In this document: positions 11,009 through 20,358 of the stretch, piece by piece | Layout: every line of letters begins with the position of its first letter | Numbering within the stretch: the stretch's first letter is position 1 | NCBI GenBank assembly: GCA_031216445.1 | Contig: CM062213.1 | Coordinates: 1,896,501-1,960,500 of the forward strand | Direction of reading: 5' to 3' | Origin: Lateolabrax maculatus | Lineage: Eukaryota; Chordata; Actinopteri; Acropomatiformes; Lateolabracidae | DNA length: 64,000 nt | Translations under genes and position numbers: made by a program | The notes under the pieces: model-generated | Databases searched by the model: none | Seen by the model: the letters and a program-made list of their open reading frames with translations, nothing else | What the model was told of the DNA's origin: nothing

Positions 11009-14000
11009 AGAGGGGACAGTGACGTCATCTGAATCAGGACTCACCTGGGAGGTTTTCCGCTGATCTGTCTTTTAATCTTTTAAGGCGCGGAGGTTGCAGA
11101 CGACCCGAGATTTACATGTAAACATTAATAAATAACCAGACGCCATGTTTTCATGTTGACGGTAGACGTCAACACACACATATTGTAGCTCGTTTGAAAG
11201 ATTACAAGTTCGTGTTTTCAACGGACTCAACCGTCTAAATTAGGGATTTACGACATTACAACGGCAGCGTCTTACTTTACGGCAGTAAACAGTTAGCAAC
11301 CTCCCAGCTAGCCTGTGTAGCCGCAGTTCAAATGTATTTATAGGTCGAAAAACAGACTTTTATACACGAACAACGGCTCGTTTTAAAGAAGAAAAACCCG
11401 CCGAGTAAATCCAGCTCGTTTCAGCTCAAGCGGAAGTAAAAATCACCTGAATTAAAGTCGATTGTGTCCCTCGTTTATTTTTAGCGCCGCTCGTCAAACT
11501 TCCAAAACATCGTAATTTCGGTTAATTTAAAGTATTGACAAAAGATTTGACCAATCACGTTCAGTATCTCTGACACCAGGAAACGCCCAGGAACACAACT
11601 AACCAATCAGCATCTTTCTACGACCTAAAGTGACGCAGCTATCAGACCTTTAACTCCGTCAGCCAATCACAGGAGAGCATCTTTACGCCAGCGCCCCTGT
11701 GTGTGATTGACAGCTGCTGTCATCCAATGGCGAGTCAGCACCGTGAAAACACGGTGAGGCTGTAGCCGGAAGAATTACCTGTGTGACCATATATGGAAGT
11801 GACCGTAGTTGGCCCCTGTGTGGCAGTGGGGCCCCCACAGAACAGAGAAACTGTTGATATGTTTCGGGAGGCCACATTCAGTGATAATAAATATGGAAAT
11901 CTTTATTTAAATATCAACAGCTTCTTTTTACAGTCACATTTAACACTTGGGGACATTTGTTCAGCATCATAAAGGGATTTATTATCATCATTTGGTAACT
12001 TTGGAGAAGTTTTAGAGAGCTCTGTAGACATCTGCTGGAGATGCTCTGTACTGCACTTTCTACAATATCTCAGAGCCACTTCTGTCTGTCAGCCTGAAAT
12101 CTGCTACAGACATTAGAGACAAGCTGAGGGAGAGATCCTGTCAATTTCAGCCTGACAGCCCGTGTTGGGACTGATTTACTGGATCTGAAATATTACATAT
12201 AATGAAAAAAGAACAAGAAAACTTCTATTTTTTCCTGTTTAATCCTTTACCAGTTCAGCTCTTTCAGAGCCGTAAGTAACATCAACACAGCTAATGAACC
12301 CTCAGAGTGTTTGCTCTACAGGGAGGCAATGGACGTGTCTCAGTTCCTCGTGGTCTTGGTATCACACAGTTTAAAATGGGTCGATATTAAGAGACGGACA
12401 CGCACATAATTAAAATGAGCTCCAAGAGGTTAAGATGGCAGCTAAAAGACAAAAGAGAACATATGTTAGAGTGCTTGTGAAATCTCAACTTGGCAGACAG
12501 GTAATTCATCTCCTACAGACCGCTGACACTTCATGGTGCAGAGGGACATCGTCTGCAATGTGTCTCCAATATGGAGCATGTTTGATACAGAGGTAATCCC
12601 TCCAGATGTGGCTGCAGGCTGTGGGGACGAGGCCCTGCCAGATGTGTGTTCTGACTACTTGACAAAAGTCCATCTGGGACTCTTAAACCAGTCGCATCAG
12701 TAAATGAGCCGACATCTTTACCTGTTTTATGAAGCACTCACCGACAACAAGCTCAATGTGGGAAGGTTGTTCTGGCTGAAGATTTGGAAAAATACAGGTA
12801 TACTTTCCACTGTCGGCCAGCTTTGTTTTTCTGATGATTATGGAGGCGTTGCCGTGTTGCAGTTCATCTGGAAAATGAAAGACCCGTCCTTCAAACTGTT
12901 TATCTGGGGCTGTGGAGGCAGCATTTGAAAAGAACACATACTTCTGATCATCTTTCTTCCAGACAAACAGCTTTAACGTGATGTTCTCCTTGGTGCTGAG
13001 GGAACAGGGTAAAATAACATCACTGTCTTCATCAACGACCACTCTGCTGCCCGCTGACCCTGGAAGATAAAAACACGTATTAATCAGTGTGTTCACATGC
13101 AGAGTCGTCAGGTTAGAAAGAAAAGTCAGACGACACATTTACAGGCCACCAACATCACTCAGAAACACCAGTTTATCAGCAGTTTAGTTAGTAGGCAGAT
13201 TTCTCCTCTATATTATTGATTATTTCTGGTTGTTTCATGCTTCTACAGACGTATTTTAATTATATTTAAGCTCATAGTTAATTAGTTTGGAAAGTTCTTG
13301 TTATTGTGCCTTGTTGACCATGTTGCCATGCTGATGTGCAGCAGGTATTATGTTTCACATGTTCTCCATGTTAGTTTGTGCTCATTAGTCATTAGTTGTC
13401 ATTAGTTGTGCAGGTATTTGGTCATAAACCTGAGTGTATTTTGTCCACTGAACAGATCAATCGTCCTGATGGTGTTTCTGACATTAGTCGGCCTGGTCGC
13501 CATCGTCCACAGTCTTCTCACTCCTGTGCAGCTGTGCACAACAGCTGGATGGAAGATTTCTCACTGAAAACACACTTTTATCAGCTCTTCAACAACTTTG
13601 TCTCAATCACAGCGTTTCATAGTTTTGTGACTGATTTTAGTTCCTTGTGAATAAGAAAGTCTGTTTCAGTTATTAATGTATTACAGTGCTGTCTCCAGAA
13701 GACGGAGCAGCAGCTGCACTTCCTGTAAACTGGTCTTGGATCTGTGTGTAACACTCAGAGCAGCTTCAGATTCCTTGTGTGCGTTCACATTGTATTGATA
13801 TGTTGTTAATGTAAGGCCTCAGGAGGGCGCTCTACTCTGTAGTGTTTAAAGAACTGGTTCTCTGAGTAAAGCTGCTTTTGAATGGATGATCTCAGTGTGT
13901 GTGGCTGCTTCCAAACACACACACTTGGCCAACAAAGCTGCTTCTGGTTCTTAATCGGCCTTTTCTCTCTCTGCATGTTGTGCTGTGACCTTCCAACAGT

Positions 14001-14366
14001 GGGATCACATCCCTTCAGAGTTGAGCTGTTACACAAATGCTTCTCTGTCCTGCCGAGTAAGATTCCTACATGACTTTTACTTCCTGCTCAGAAACACGTC
14101 TCCAAATGATTGATCACTGTTTTCTAACATGTTTGCCATCATTTCTAAGGTGATATGTCGGAGTTGTGTTTTCAGCTCGTCCCACTGCCTCCAAGTGGCA
14201 AAAAAGAATAAATGAATGTAAATTAACACAGCTGCTCTCAGTAGTAATGAAGCCAAATAGAATAAACCTGTTGGTATGACAACTCTTATCATTTATCACA
14301 TCCTGTCTCTACACCCACATATAAGTAGAACCACACAAACAGGATTCGCTGCCTGGTACAAGAAGT

Positions 14367-14455
<89 letters not shown>

Positions 14456-17300
14456 AGCAGTGAAACTTAACTTCCTGATTTTATTTAAATGTGGTCACTC
14501 AATTAGCCTTGTAAATAAAATAAACTAATAAAACATGACAAACCTGCTGCAGGTGTCAGGGGAAGCAGCTCAACTAACTTTAGGATAGAAATGATGATTT
14601 GATCCAAAAAGCAAAATAAATACAAAATAAAAACAGGTCAAAGGTCAATAATCAATAACCTACAAGCTACAATGAGCCAAATGCCAGCTTCAGCCTGCCT
14701 GAGTCAGCTGTAACACCTGAACACCTGTGACTGCTGTGGAGGAAATCTGAGAGCTGGTTCACTCCAAATAAGATTATTTCTAACTCAGTCTGGCATGTGT
14801 GAGGATTCTATTGGATATCAGATCTAAACAAGGAACTCTGCCCACCTTAGTTTACCTAGAGACAGCACAGTCTCTCTTATCCAGCGCCTCCAGACTTGGC
14901 GCCGGCCTGTTGAGTCTAAACCAAACACAGAAGATTTCCAGCTGACCCTGGTCTACCAGGTGCCAGAGCCGACTCTGCCTTATCAGGAACACAGAGACAG
15001 ACAGGTGACCTGACCGGTCTTAACTTACCTTTAACCTACAAGAGGGAAGTTTGACATACAAGAAGGAAAATTCCTTCTGGAAGCGAACAGCGTGAACAGA
15101 GAAGATGGAAGAGATATCTGCTGCGAACATGGTGGAAAAGAACAAGCAGAAACTATTCCAGGATCACTGTGTCTCCACTCGCATGGAGAATTCAGTTCAC
15201 AGTGGGTCCAGTTGAACACTTTTGTCGATGGAGGACTTGAGCTCATCTCACAGGACGTCCGACAAAACCTGTTGGAGGCTGCTGCTCTAATGAACAGCTC
15301 TCAGGTGGAGGGAGGCTCTACTACAGTCTACTGCTGCAACATGTCTGTCCACATATATAAAGCCCCGCCATCGCAAACAACCTCCCTGAAGAAGCAGGAA
15401 CAGAGGCAGACGGGACGCTCACTTTACTCTGGAGGACATGTTGCAGAAATAACAATACTGAGGTTTATTGTAGCTGAGAGATTATAAGAAGTGCAAAGTA
15501 AATTATTATTACATTTGCTTCTGATATCTATTCTGAGAGTTCATGTTTCTGTTCTCCACATCATAATGTCCTTACTGTGTAGAGAATCAGGATTTAGTAT
15601 TCTTTTTAATGCTGTTTACTTCTAACTATGAACTTATGTTGCCTGGACTGATGATAAATAAGATCTGTTGTTGATATGTGGTTAAATCCACTGTGTGTAT
15701 AAAAGTATGGAGGACCACGAGTGTCACGGAAATAATAAAAAAGCATTTCAGGAATTAATAACTAATTTCACAATATAAATAAGCATTCATATTCTTTTTT
15801 CTTTACAAATTAATGTTTTAATCTGTATATAAATAGAATAAATTGCAAAGTAATTTAGTATTTGATATTTTAATGGGCAATAAAAAGGAATTACAGGGAA
15901 GAATTATAGAAATAATTTACAAATTAAATATGAATCTATCAATAAATTGTTCAAATAAAAAGGGATTTATAAAAACAACAAAACAGTCATTGTTTAAAAA
16001 TACATGAATAAATTCATAAATGAATAATGGAATTTCAAAATCTATTTGCAAAAGCAGTTTAAAAGGAGAAATAAATAACTGGATTCACAAACTGAATAAA
16101 GAACACAGATTTTAATCAGGCATTTAAAGGGAAATTTCCTTTCCCAGTTCCGTTTCCCTGCTGCTTCTCCTTTTCCTATCAGCTGTTGGAGTCTTTCAGC
16201 TCCTTCCAGCCTTCAGAGACACTTCGAGCCTCCAGCAGGTAAAACTTGGGAAAACGATGCAGATCAGCCCTGGGATGTAACGAGCTCTCTGATTGGTCAG
16301 ACGCACCTTGAGGAACATTTGGTCTCAAAATGTCAGAAACTAACATATGAAGACTTTTACGGGACAAATGCACTCAGAGACATTTCCACAGAGAGACAGT
16401 GGGAGACAGTGACGCTTCTCCAACACAACACATCCCTGCAGCTCCTCCAGACGCCTGCAGCCCCCCCCTCCTGGAGCTGGATCTGATAACGGCTCAGACC
16501 TTCTGCTCCTGTCTGAGGCTCTTTGTTGTTGTTGCTGACAAACAGCTGAAGATCCTGGAAGCTTCTCTCAATATTCATTTAGTGTCTGAGAAACAGAGCT
16601 CAGCATGGTGAAAAACTACAGCTGCTTTAACAAACAGCTTCCGGTCACACAAACGTTACGTTTCATACAGGAGAGGCCACAGTGACGCAATCTGTGCAGC
16701 GACCAATCAGGTTTCAGGAGAAGAGTTTCAATGATCAATGATCAATGATCAATGCACCTGCAGACATGATGGAGAGGAAGCCCCCCCCCCCCCCCCCTCG
16801 ATTTCTCGGAAGTCGTCGTTCTTCTACAACCCAACACATCAGTGCACCATCTCCAGACACCGCCCTGCACCCCCCCCCCCCCTCACACACACACACACGT
16901 ACACACACACTCACACACACACACTCACACACGCACACACACACGCACACACACACACACACACACGCAGCAGTACTGACGCACATTTAAAGTTGTACAG
17001 CAGCTCCGACAGCTGCTGATGAGACTGAGCAGGTCTGTTATACGGCTGTAATTAATCAGAAGGAGGCTGTGATCAAACATCGATATGTTTTAATATTGAT
17101 CCTAATTATTGGGAGACATATTCCATCACCACTAAAGTCCGCAGCAGCCTCATTAATGTCGTGTTTCCAGACTCCTGCGGGATTCATTGAATGTAAATGT
17201 AATGAAATGACAGATGTGAGTCGTCAGTTTTCTTACCGACAGCAGAGCAGCTGAGGAGGAGACAGAGACACGCGACAGGAAGACGCTCCATCGTTCTCAT
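4036..17300 (-). CDS. Gene 1: B7/butyrophilin-like Ig receptor, five exons, 284 aa
   Basis: This is a type I membrane protein of the Ig superfamily, predicted at the surface of immune or antigen-presenting cells and likely a co-signalling ligand or receptor. The joined exons, in coding order, are 17300-17237, 13059-12742, 9623-9348, 4423-4307 and 4115-4036. They total 855 nt, encoding 284 aa plus TAA. Residues 1-21 are the signal peptide, 22-127 a V-set domain, 128-219 a C-type Ig domain, 220-258 the membrane segment and 259-284 the tail. All introns are phase 1 with GT/AG ends, the usual pattern of Ig-domain genes. Conserved cysteines (ILPC, KYTC, LLQC, YRC) and tryptophans (FVW, VEW) are present. 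The tail lacks an ITIM and there is no B30.2 domain. The B7/BTN-like, CD276/HHLA2-like assignment comes from family resemblance; orthology to a named mammalian gene is not supported. Extra unseen exons cannot be excluded. Confidence 0.85.
4307..4423 (-). CDS. Gene 1 exon 4: transmembrane segment
   Basis: This is a 117-nt phase 1-1 exon between acceptor TCTTACAG and donor GTAAGT. A short Ser-rich stalk (ESSSG) is followed by a stretch of about 22 Val/Leu/Ala/Phe residues ending LAVLYRKGYITL, where Arg-Lys acts as the stop-transfer charge. The hydrophobic stretch differs strongly from the same exon in genes 2 and 3, although the flanking introns match. Confidence 0.88.
4812..5903 (+). mobile_element. 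Tc1/mariner-like transposon remnant, unit 1
   Basis: The ends are inverted: CTATATGGCCAAAAGTCAGTG on the left and its complement cactgacttttggccatgtag on the right, with TA at both outer edges. Inside, a broken transposase reads in pieces: an HTH-like part (IVKWKRPGATARPRSGRPGK), LHEVGFRGRAAARQPHIT, KARRHWTREQWRRVL, and GGGGMMVWAGFQGWG. Stops and frameshifts interrupt it, and the DES of the catalytic region is mutated here. It is a dead copy, about 1.09 kb, inside the C-membrane intron. The same insertion is present in units 2 and 3. Confidence 0.88.
6410..6850 (+). mobile_element. Non-LTR reverse transcriptase fragment, unit 1
   Basis: The plus strand includes a SSVPSSWKLS-like piece and, after frameshifts, KLDPLQFAYESHRSTQDA, typical of CR1/L2-clade reverse transcriptases (LDPLQFAYR..RST.DA). 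It is a degenerate fragment of about 0.4 kb in the C-membrane intron. Confidence 0.75.
9151..9288 (+). other. Unrecognised plus-strand open block after a splice-acceptor-like site
   Basis: After ctctgcag at 9147-9154, the plus strand reads IHEVESQSHYKWEVF, continues open for about 44 codons and ends in TGA. It looks like a terminal exon but has no family I recognise and no partner exons seen. It is repeated at 30983-31120 and 61434-61573, always just beside a C-type Ig exon on the other strand, so it may simply be shared intron sequence. Confidence 0.3.
9348..9623 (-). CDS. Gene 1 exon 3: C-type Ig domain
   Basis: This is a 276-nt exon (92 codons, phase 1-1) between acceptor TTCACAG and donor GTGAGA. 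It has the motif order KPSVT, LLQCEV, GASPKPKVEWRDSSGN, DTYRCVA. The Cys pair and the Trp in VEW identify a membrane-proximal constant-type Ig fold as in butyrophilins and B7 proteins. It is the only intact C exon visible in unit 1. Confidence 0.88.
10377..10618 (-). mobile_element. tRNA-derived SINE with target-site duplications, unit 1 only
   Basis: On the minus strand the head begins GGGCTGTGGCTCAGGAGG (A-box-like) and has GGTTTGATCCC (B-box-like). The tail reads GCTGTGGCGATCCCCTAACT and then (GAA)n, as in RTE-type LINE 3' ends. It is flanked by the direct repeats TTTCATTGCCAATGACT (10360-10376) and TTTCATTACCAATGACT (10619-10635), one mismatch apart. It is missing from units 2 and 3, so it inserted after duplication or the site was lost there. 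Confidence 0.85.
10923..11004. repeat. Double CA microsatellite in V-C intron, unit 1
   Basis: Two (CA)n runs separated by a short non-repeat segment (tctgtgacatcac). Absent from unit 2. Confidence 0.95.
11551..11728. promoter_or_regulatory. Cluster of four CCAAT boxes in the V-C intron of gene 1
   Basis: CCAAT occurs at 11551, 11603, 11663 and 11724, spaced 52, 60 and 61 bp, inside a CpG-richer stretch (about 11070-11780). On the minus strand, TGCGTCA (11637-11631) is followed 20 nt later by CTGATTGGTT (11610-11601), resembling the X2 and Y boxes of MHC promoters. The X1 part is not convincing. It may be an NF-Y-dependent promoter or enhancer. The function is inference. Confidence 0.4.
12533..12703 (+). 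other. Short antisense ORF (56 codons) beside the V exon, unit 1
   Basis: The plus strand reads from ATG MVQRDIVCNVSPIWSMFD to LLNQSHQ and TAA, ending 38 bp before the V exon. It is identical in units 2 (37916-38086) and 3 (63149-63319). Family unknown. Identity between recent copies is no proof of coding, and it could be a decayed retrocopy fragment. Confidence 0.25.
12742..13059 (-). CDS. Gene 1 exon 2: V-set Ig domain
   Basis: This is a 318-nt phase 1-1 exon between acceptor cttccag and donor GTGAGT. The domain starts GSAGSRVVVDEDSDVILPCS, has the core Trp in LFVWKK, a GRVFHFPDEL strand, and ADSGKYTC before the J-like end HIELVV. N-glycosylation sequons are NIT (KENIT, lost in genes 2 and 3) and NAS (HGNAS). 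The pattern is typical of fish B7/butyrophilin-like V domains. By eye it differs from the gene 2 exon by about 26 substitutions and one codon, while the adjoining introns are almost identical. Confidence 0.9.
14371..14452. repeat. GA microsatellite in first intron, unit 1
   Basis: About 80 bp of (GA)n with one GT interruption. The same site in unit 2 (about 39748) has only a few GA repeats. Confidence 0.95.
16781..16966. repeat. Poly-C and CA low-complexity tract, unit 1
   Basis: A run of 17 C, a second C run near 16868-16882, then interrupted (CA)n with CG steps. It is almost unchanged at 41980-42165 in unit 2. Open frames here are low-complexity artefacts. Confidence 0.93.
17237..17300 (-). 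CDS. Gene 1 exon 1: signal peptide
   Basis: The minus strand reads MRTMERLPVACLCLLLSCSAV and then one base (phase 1) before the donor GTAAGA at 17236-17231. It is a classic signal peptide with a short basic start, a Cys/Leu-rich core and small residues at the end. A second in-frame Met at 17291 could also serve as the start. The first was chosen because it is intact in unit 2 as well. The exon is identical in unit 2. Confidence 0.85.
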
Positions 17301-17363
17301 CTGAGGACTCAACGTCTCAACACTTTCCTGAGTCTTTATGAGGAAGCTGCAGCCGCTGCTGCC

Positions 17364-17385
17364 GGGGGGGGGGGGGGGGGGGGGG
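17364..17385. repeat. Poly-G run in gene 1 promoter
   Basis: An unbroken run of 22 G on the plus strand lies between the ISRE and the signal exon. The matching run in gene 2 has 16 G. It may form a G-quadruplex, and is also a likely site of sequencing error. Confidence 0.9.
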
Positions 17386-17395
17386 CTCCATCAAC

Positions 17396-17427
17396 ACTTT
17401 CACTTTCGGCTCCAGAGTCACTTCCGG
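17396..17427 (-). promoter_or_regulatory. Gene 1 promoter: ISRE/IRF element plus ETS site
   Basis: On the minus strand, 17407-17396 reads GAAAGTGAAAGT, an exact GAAANNGAAA interferon-stimulated response element. 17427-17420 reads CCGGAAGT, an ETS consensus. They lie about 96 and 120 bp upstream of the start ATG. The pair suggests activation by IRF and ETS family factors. Binding is inferred from motif match only. No strong TATA box is seen; a weak CATAAAG lies nearer the ATG. Confidence 0.6.
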
Positions 17428-17429
17428 CA

Positions 17430-18207
17430 GCGGGCCTTCACAATAAAAGCGTCGTCTGCACAAACATTAACTATGACTCATGACTTCTGCACAAACACTG
17501 TGAGTGAAACTCTTTAACCTGACCCACCTACCACCAGGAGCAAAGCTTTCACTGCAGTTTCTCCAGAATAAAAGCACATGAAGAACATTTGGAGGAGGAG
17601 GTTCTGTAATCTGGACCTGGTCAGCAGCCAGCTGATCAGGTTCAGTCTGTCCAATAGTTTCTGATCATTTGATGAGCTGCAGATGTTTGTGGATGTGCAC
17701 CGCTGAAGCTCCATGTAAACTGAAATGATGAGGAAACCAAGGCGGGTCCTGCACCGTCACCTCATCTGGGGCCCCTGTCTTTACTGTAGAGGGGCCCATC
17801 TAGTTGTGAGACCTTTATTATTTCACGGTAACCCTCAGGTAGGGCACACTGAGGGGTTGTGAGGGGGTGAGCCTGGGAGTGAATATTTCCTATTGACCGC
17901 ACTCATGCACACCAATTTTATAACACTGGTCGTTGTATTTTGACATGTTTTGCTGACAATAAATGACCGAAGGCATCTCTGCAATCGAACTGAATTATTG
18001 GAGGGATAGACCTCAGTGTTTCTCCCATGCTTAGTCGCTGCTCGTTTGGACTGTCAGAGGCCTGAAGCCATGAGGAGACCCGGGATTCCCACAGTATTTC
18101 ATTAGAAACATCAGCAGCAAAAGTTATTTAATCAGTCGTTTGTTTCAATTGTGAATCACAAGTCATGACAAAAGAGTTGCTTCAGGTGCCGAATCTCAGA
18201 AATACCA

Positions 18208-18250
<43 letters not shown>

Positions 18251-19163
18251 GCAGTAGTAATGAAGCCAAATGGAAAGTTACCAAACCATACCATTACCCA
18301 ACTCCGGGAACAACAGCTAAATACTTTTACTGTTTACATTCCCTGAGAAATGTCAGTTACACGACGTGTTGCAACATCATTGTCGTCTGATTTGGAGGAG
18401 AGTTGCTTCAGGCGCAGCAGCAGTTCTATTAATAACCACCTCCAGCTGTCACACCAAGTGCCTGATAGAAAATAAGGGTGTCTAAAAAACAGCAAATGAC
18501 TTAGATATGAAGAGAAAGGGAAAATACTTGTGTCATGTGGATTACAAGGACAAGAAAAAAATAAAGAAGACGCACTGAATATGTCCCAGAGATAAGGGTG
18601 CACCTGCAGGGGTGAACCGGTATGAACCAGTATGAACCAGTCACAGGCTGGTGGTGGCACATGCAAAAAGAACTGAGATAATGGCGAAAAATGATGGGCT
18701 AATACACTGTTTTGAGGCTGAACAATAGGTGGGGGCAAGTGTGATTAAAACTAGAGGCACAGGCCAACATAGGTCAGAGCTCTCCTCAAGTGTAACTGAT
18801 GTGCACTCTGAACATCTCTCCTTTAATGTCGACATTAAAGTTTTGCTGTCCAGAACTCTGACTCCTGTTGAAGATTTTTGGACTCAAATGAGATTTCTTT
18901 CTTGAACAATTGAATACTGATAAAATTTAAAATCTTGGCCCAGGGGACTGGGACTTAGACTCCGGTGACCTTGGGCTTCAGTCCCATTACACAACACACT
19001 GTTATACGACTGGGGGGGTAGAGGTAAAAGGCTTGGAAGCAAAGACATGAACAACGTAGGCAACATTGAAACATCAACGATCAGACAGGGAATGAGTGTA
19101 AACAGGCCGGTTAAATAGGTCTGGGACAGAGCTAGAGTCAGCGAGAGTTTCATCCCCTCAGAC
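17430..19163. other. Upstream flank of gene 1
   Basis: Distal promoter and intergenic DNA. It has two more copies of the GAGTTGCTTCAGG motif (18175, 18400), a CA repeat and the doubtful minus-strand frame. No second gene is recognised. Confidence 0.55.
18209..18248. repeat. CA microsatellite, upstream of gene 1
   Basis: (CA)n, about 40 bp, with the counterpart at 43597-43652 in unit 2. Confidence 0.95.
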
Positions 19164-19300
19164 GTCCTGTGATGGTGAGAAAAGTCTCTGAGCTCAAGAA
19201 AGACTTCAAACACAACAAAGACCTCACAGCATCGGAGCTCAAAGAGACAATAATGATGCAGAGGAAACAGAAACAAGGAAACAACAGGAACACTCCAGTC
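18884..19300 (-). other. Unrecognised minus-strand open frame upstream of gene 1
   Basis: A minus-strand frame runs out of the minisatellite and includes MKLSLTLALSQTYLTGLF, a hydrophobic stretch, then a Pro/Ser-rich end (SPSPLGQDFKFYQYS). The counterpart at 44288-44806 has an extra Pro/Ala-rich insertion. No family is recognised. The plus strand is also open across the same DNA, so coding is doubtful. Confidence 0.25.
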
Positions 19301-19329
19301 ACAGTTTATTATACAGCCCAAAATCACAT

Positions 19330-19686
19330 CCTCTGTCCTCAGACCCTCTGTCCTCAGTCCCTTTGTCCTCAGTCCCTCTGTCCTCAGTCCCTTTGTCCTC
19401 AGACCCTCTGTCCTCAGACTCTCTGTCCTCAGACCCTCTGTCCTCAGTCCCTCTGTCCTCAAAACCCTCTGTCCTCAGACCCTCAGTCCTCAGGCTCTCT
19501 GTCCTCAGACCCTCTGTCCTCAGACCCTCTGTCCTCAGTCCCTCAGTCCTCAGTCCCTCTGTCCTCAGACCCTCTGTCCTCAGTCCCTCTGTCCTCAGTC
19601 CCTCAGTCCTCAGTCCCTCTGTCCTCAGACCCTCTGTCCTCAGTCCCTCTGTCCTCAGACCCTCTGTCCTCAGACCCTCTGTCCTG
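19330..19686. repeat. 15-bp minisatellite, unit 2
   Basis: This is the same CCCTCTGTCCTCAGA/T array as at the start of the window, with the same flanks (left: cagcccaaaatcacatc; right: tgcaggcacactgagg). It sits at the junction between units 1 and 2, upstream of gene 1 and downstream of gene 2. No protein is inferred. Confidence 0.93.
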
Positions 19687-20298
19687 CAGGCACACTGAGG
19701 GGTTGTGGAAAGCCTCCCAGCATGCACTGGAGCAACAGGTTTATGGACACCAGACTCTGTTCATGCATGTTTCTGTAACATTACCAGAATAAGTGTGTTT
19801 GACACTTTGACGATAAAGTTCCCTGATGAGCAGTGAAAAGTTATTCGATCAGTCATGTGATTCAATTGTCAGTCACAAGTCGTGAGAACAGAGTTGCTTC
19901 AGGCGCCGAATATTAGAAAAACCTCAAAGTTCTGATTGGTTCTGTTGTTTTTCCAATTAAATAAACTGCTGCTTCTTGTTCTGTGCTTTTTTAAATGTAC
20001 ATGAGCTTCACACCTCATGTCAAGTTAATTTATCGAGGCTTATATCTTTATATCTGTGCAACACAACACCCTCTGTCCTCAGAGACCCTGATTCAGAATA
20101 AGGAACAACTACACACACAAAAACCTGAATTTAAAATAAATTACAATAATTATTTCTCCTTTAAGCTCCGTCAGACTCAGTAACCTGAAGAAGCAGGTTG
20201 CTGATATTTCCTGAGAAATGTCAGTTAGACGACATGTTGCAACATCATTGTTGTTTCATTTGGAGGAGAGTTGCTTCAGGCGCCGACTCTCAGAAACA

Positions 20299-20358
<60 letters not shown>

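Larger units (their letters stand above)
9624..12741. other. V-C intron of gene 1
   Basis: The left part (9650-11000) is largely private to unit 1 and holds a TA run, a SINE and CA repeats. The right part (11010-12740) is shared with unit 2 and holds the CCAAT cluster and a short antisense ORF. Confidence 0.65.
13060..17236. other. First intron of gene 1
   Basis: About 4.2 kb, almost identical to 38440-42434 in unit 2. It has a GA run, poly-C/CA tracts, a TATA-like catatataaag near 15350 and a triple atgatca repeat near 16733. Several 60-130-codon frames lie here, but none starts with a supported ATG or matches a family. No gene is seen. Confidence 0.6.
1..19163. repeat. Tandem unit 1 of the Ig-receptor array
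   Basis: This is the first of three head-to-tail copies. Its first bases (gtcctgtgatggtgag) recur at 19164 and 44643, and the order of landmarks is the same in each copy: minisatellite, minus-strand LINE fragment, SINE, tail exon, transmembrane exon, Tc1 copy, C exon(s), V exon, signal exon. The copy may extend left of the window. It is distinguished by one C-type Ig exon, a private SINE at 10377-10618 and a long GA run. Confidence 0.9.

Noticed and set aside
13882..14292. Overlapping 60-70 codon frames on both strands
   Set aside because: Frames on both strands of the same DNA, with no family resemblance and intron position. Consistent with chance.
15092..15487. 131-codon plus-strand frame in the first intron
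   Set aside because: It starts at a GTG codon, not ATG. The unit 2 copy is disrupted near its start. No domain or splice evidence is seen.
18334..18738. 134-codon minus-strand frame upstream of gene 1
   Set aside because: The counterpart in unit 2 (43906-44142) is cut short, codon content is unremarkable and no domain is seen. It is probably intergenic sequence.
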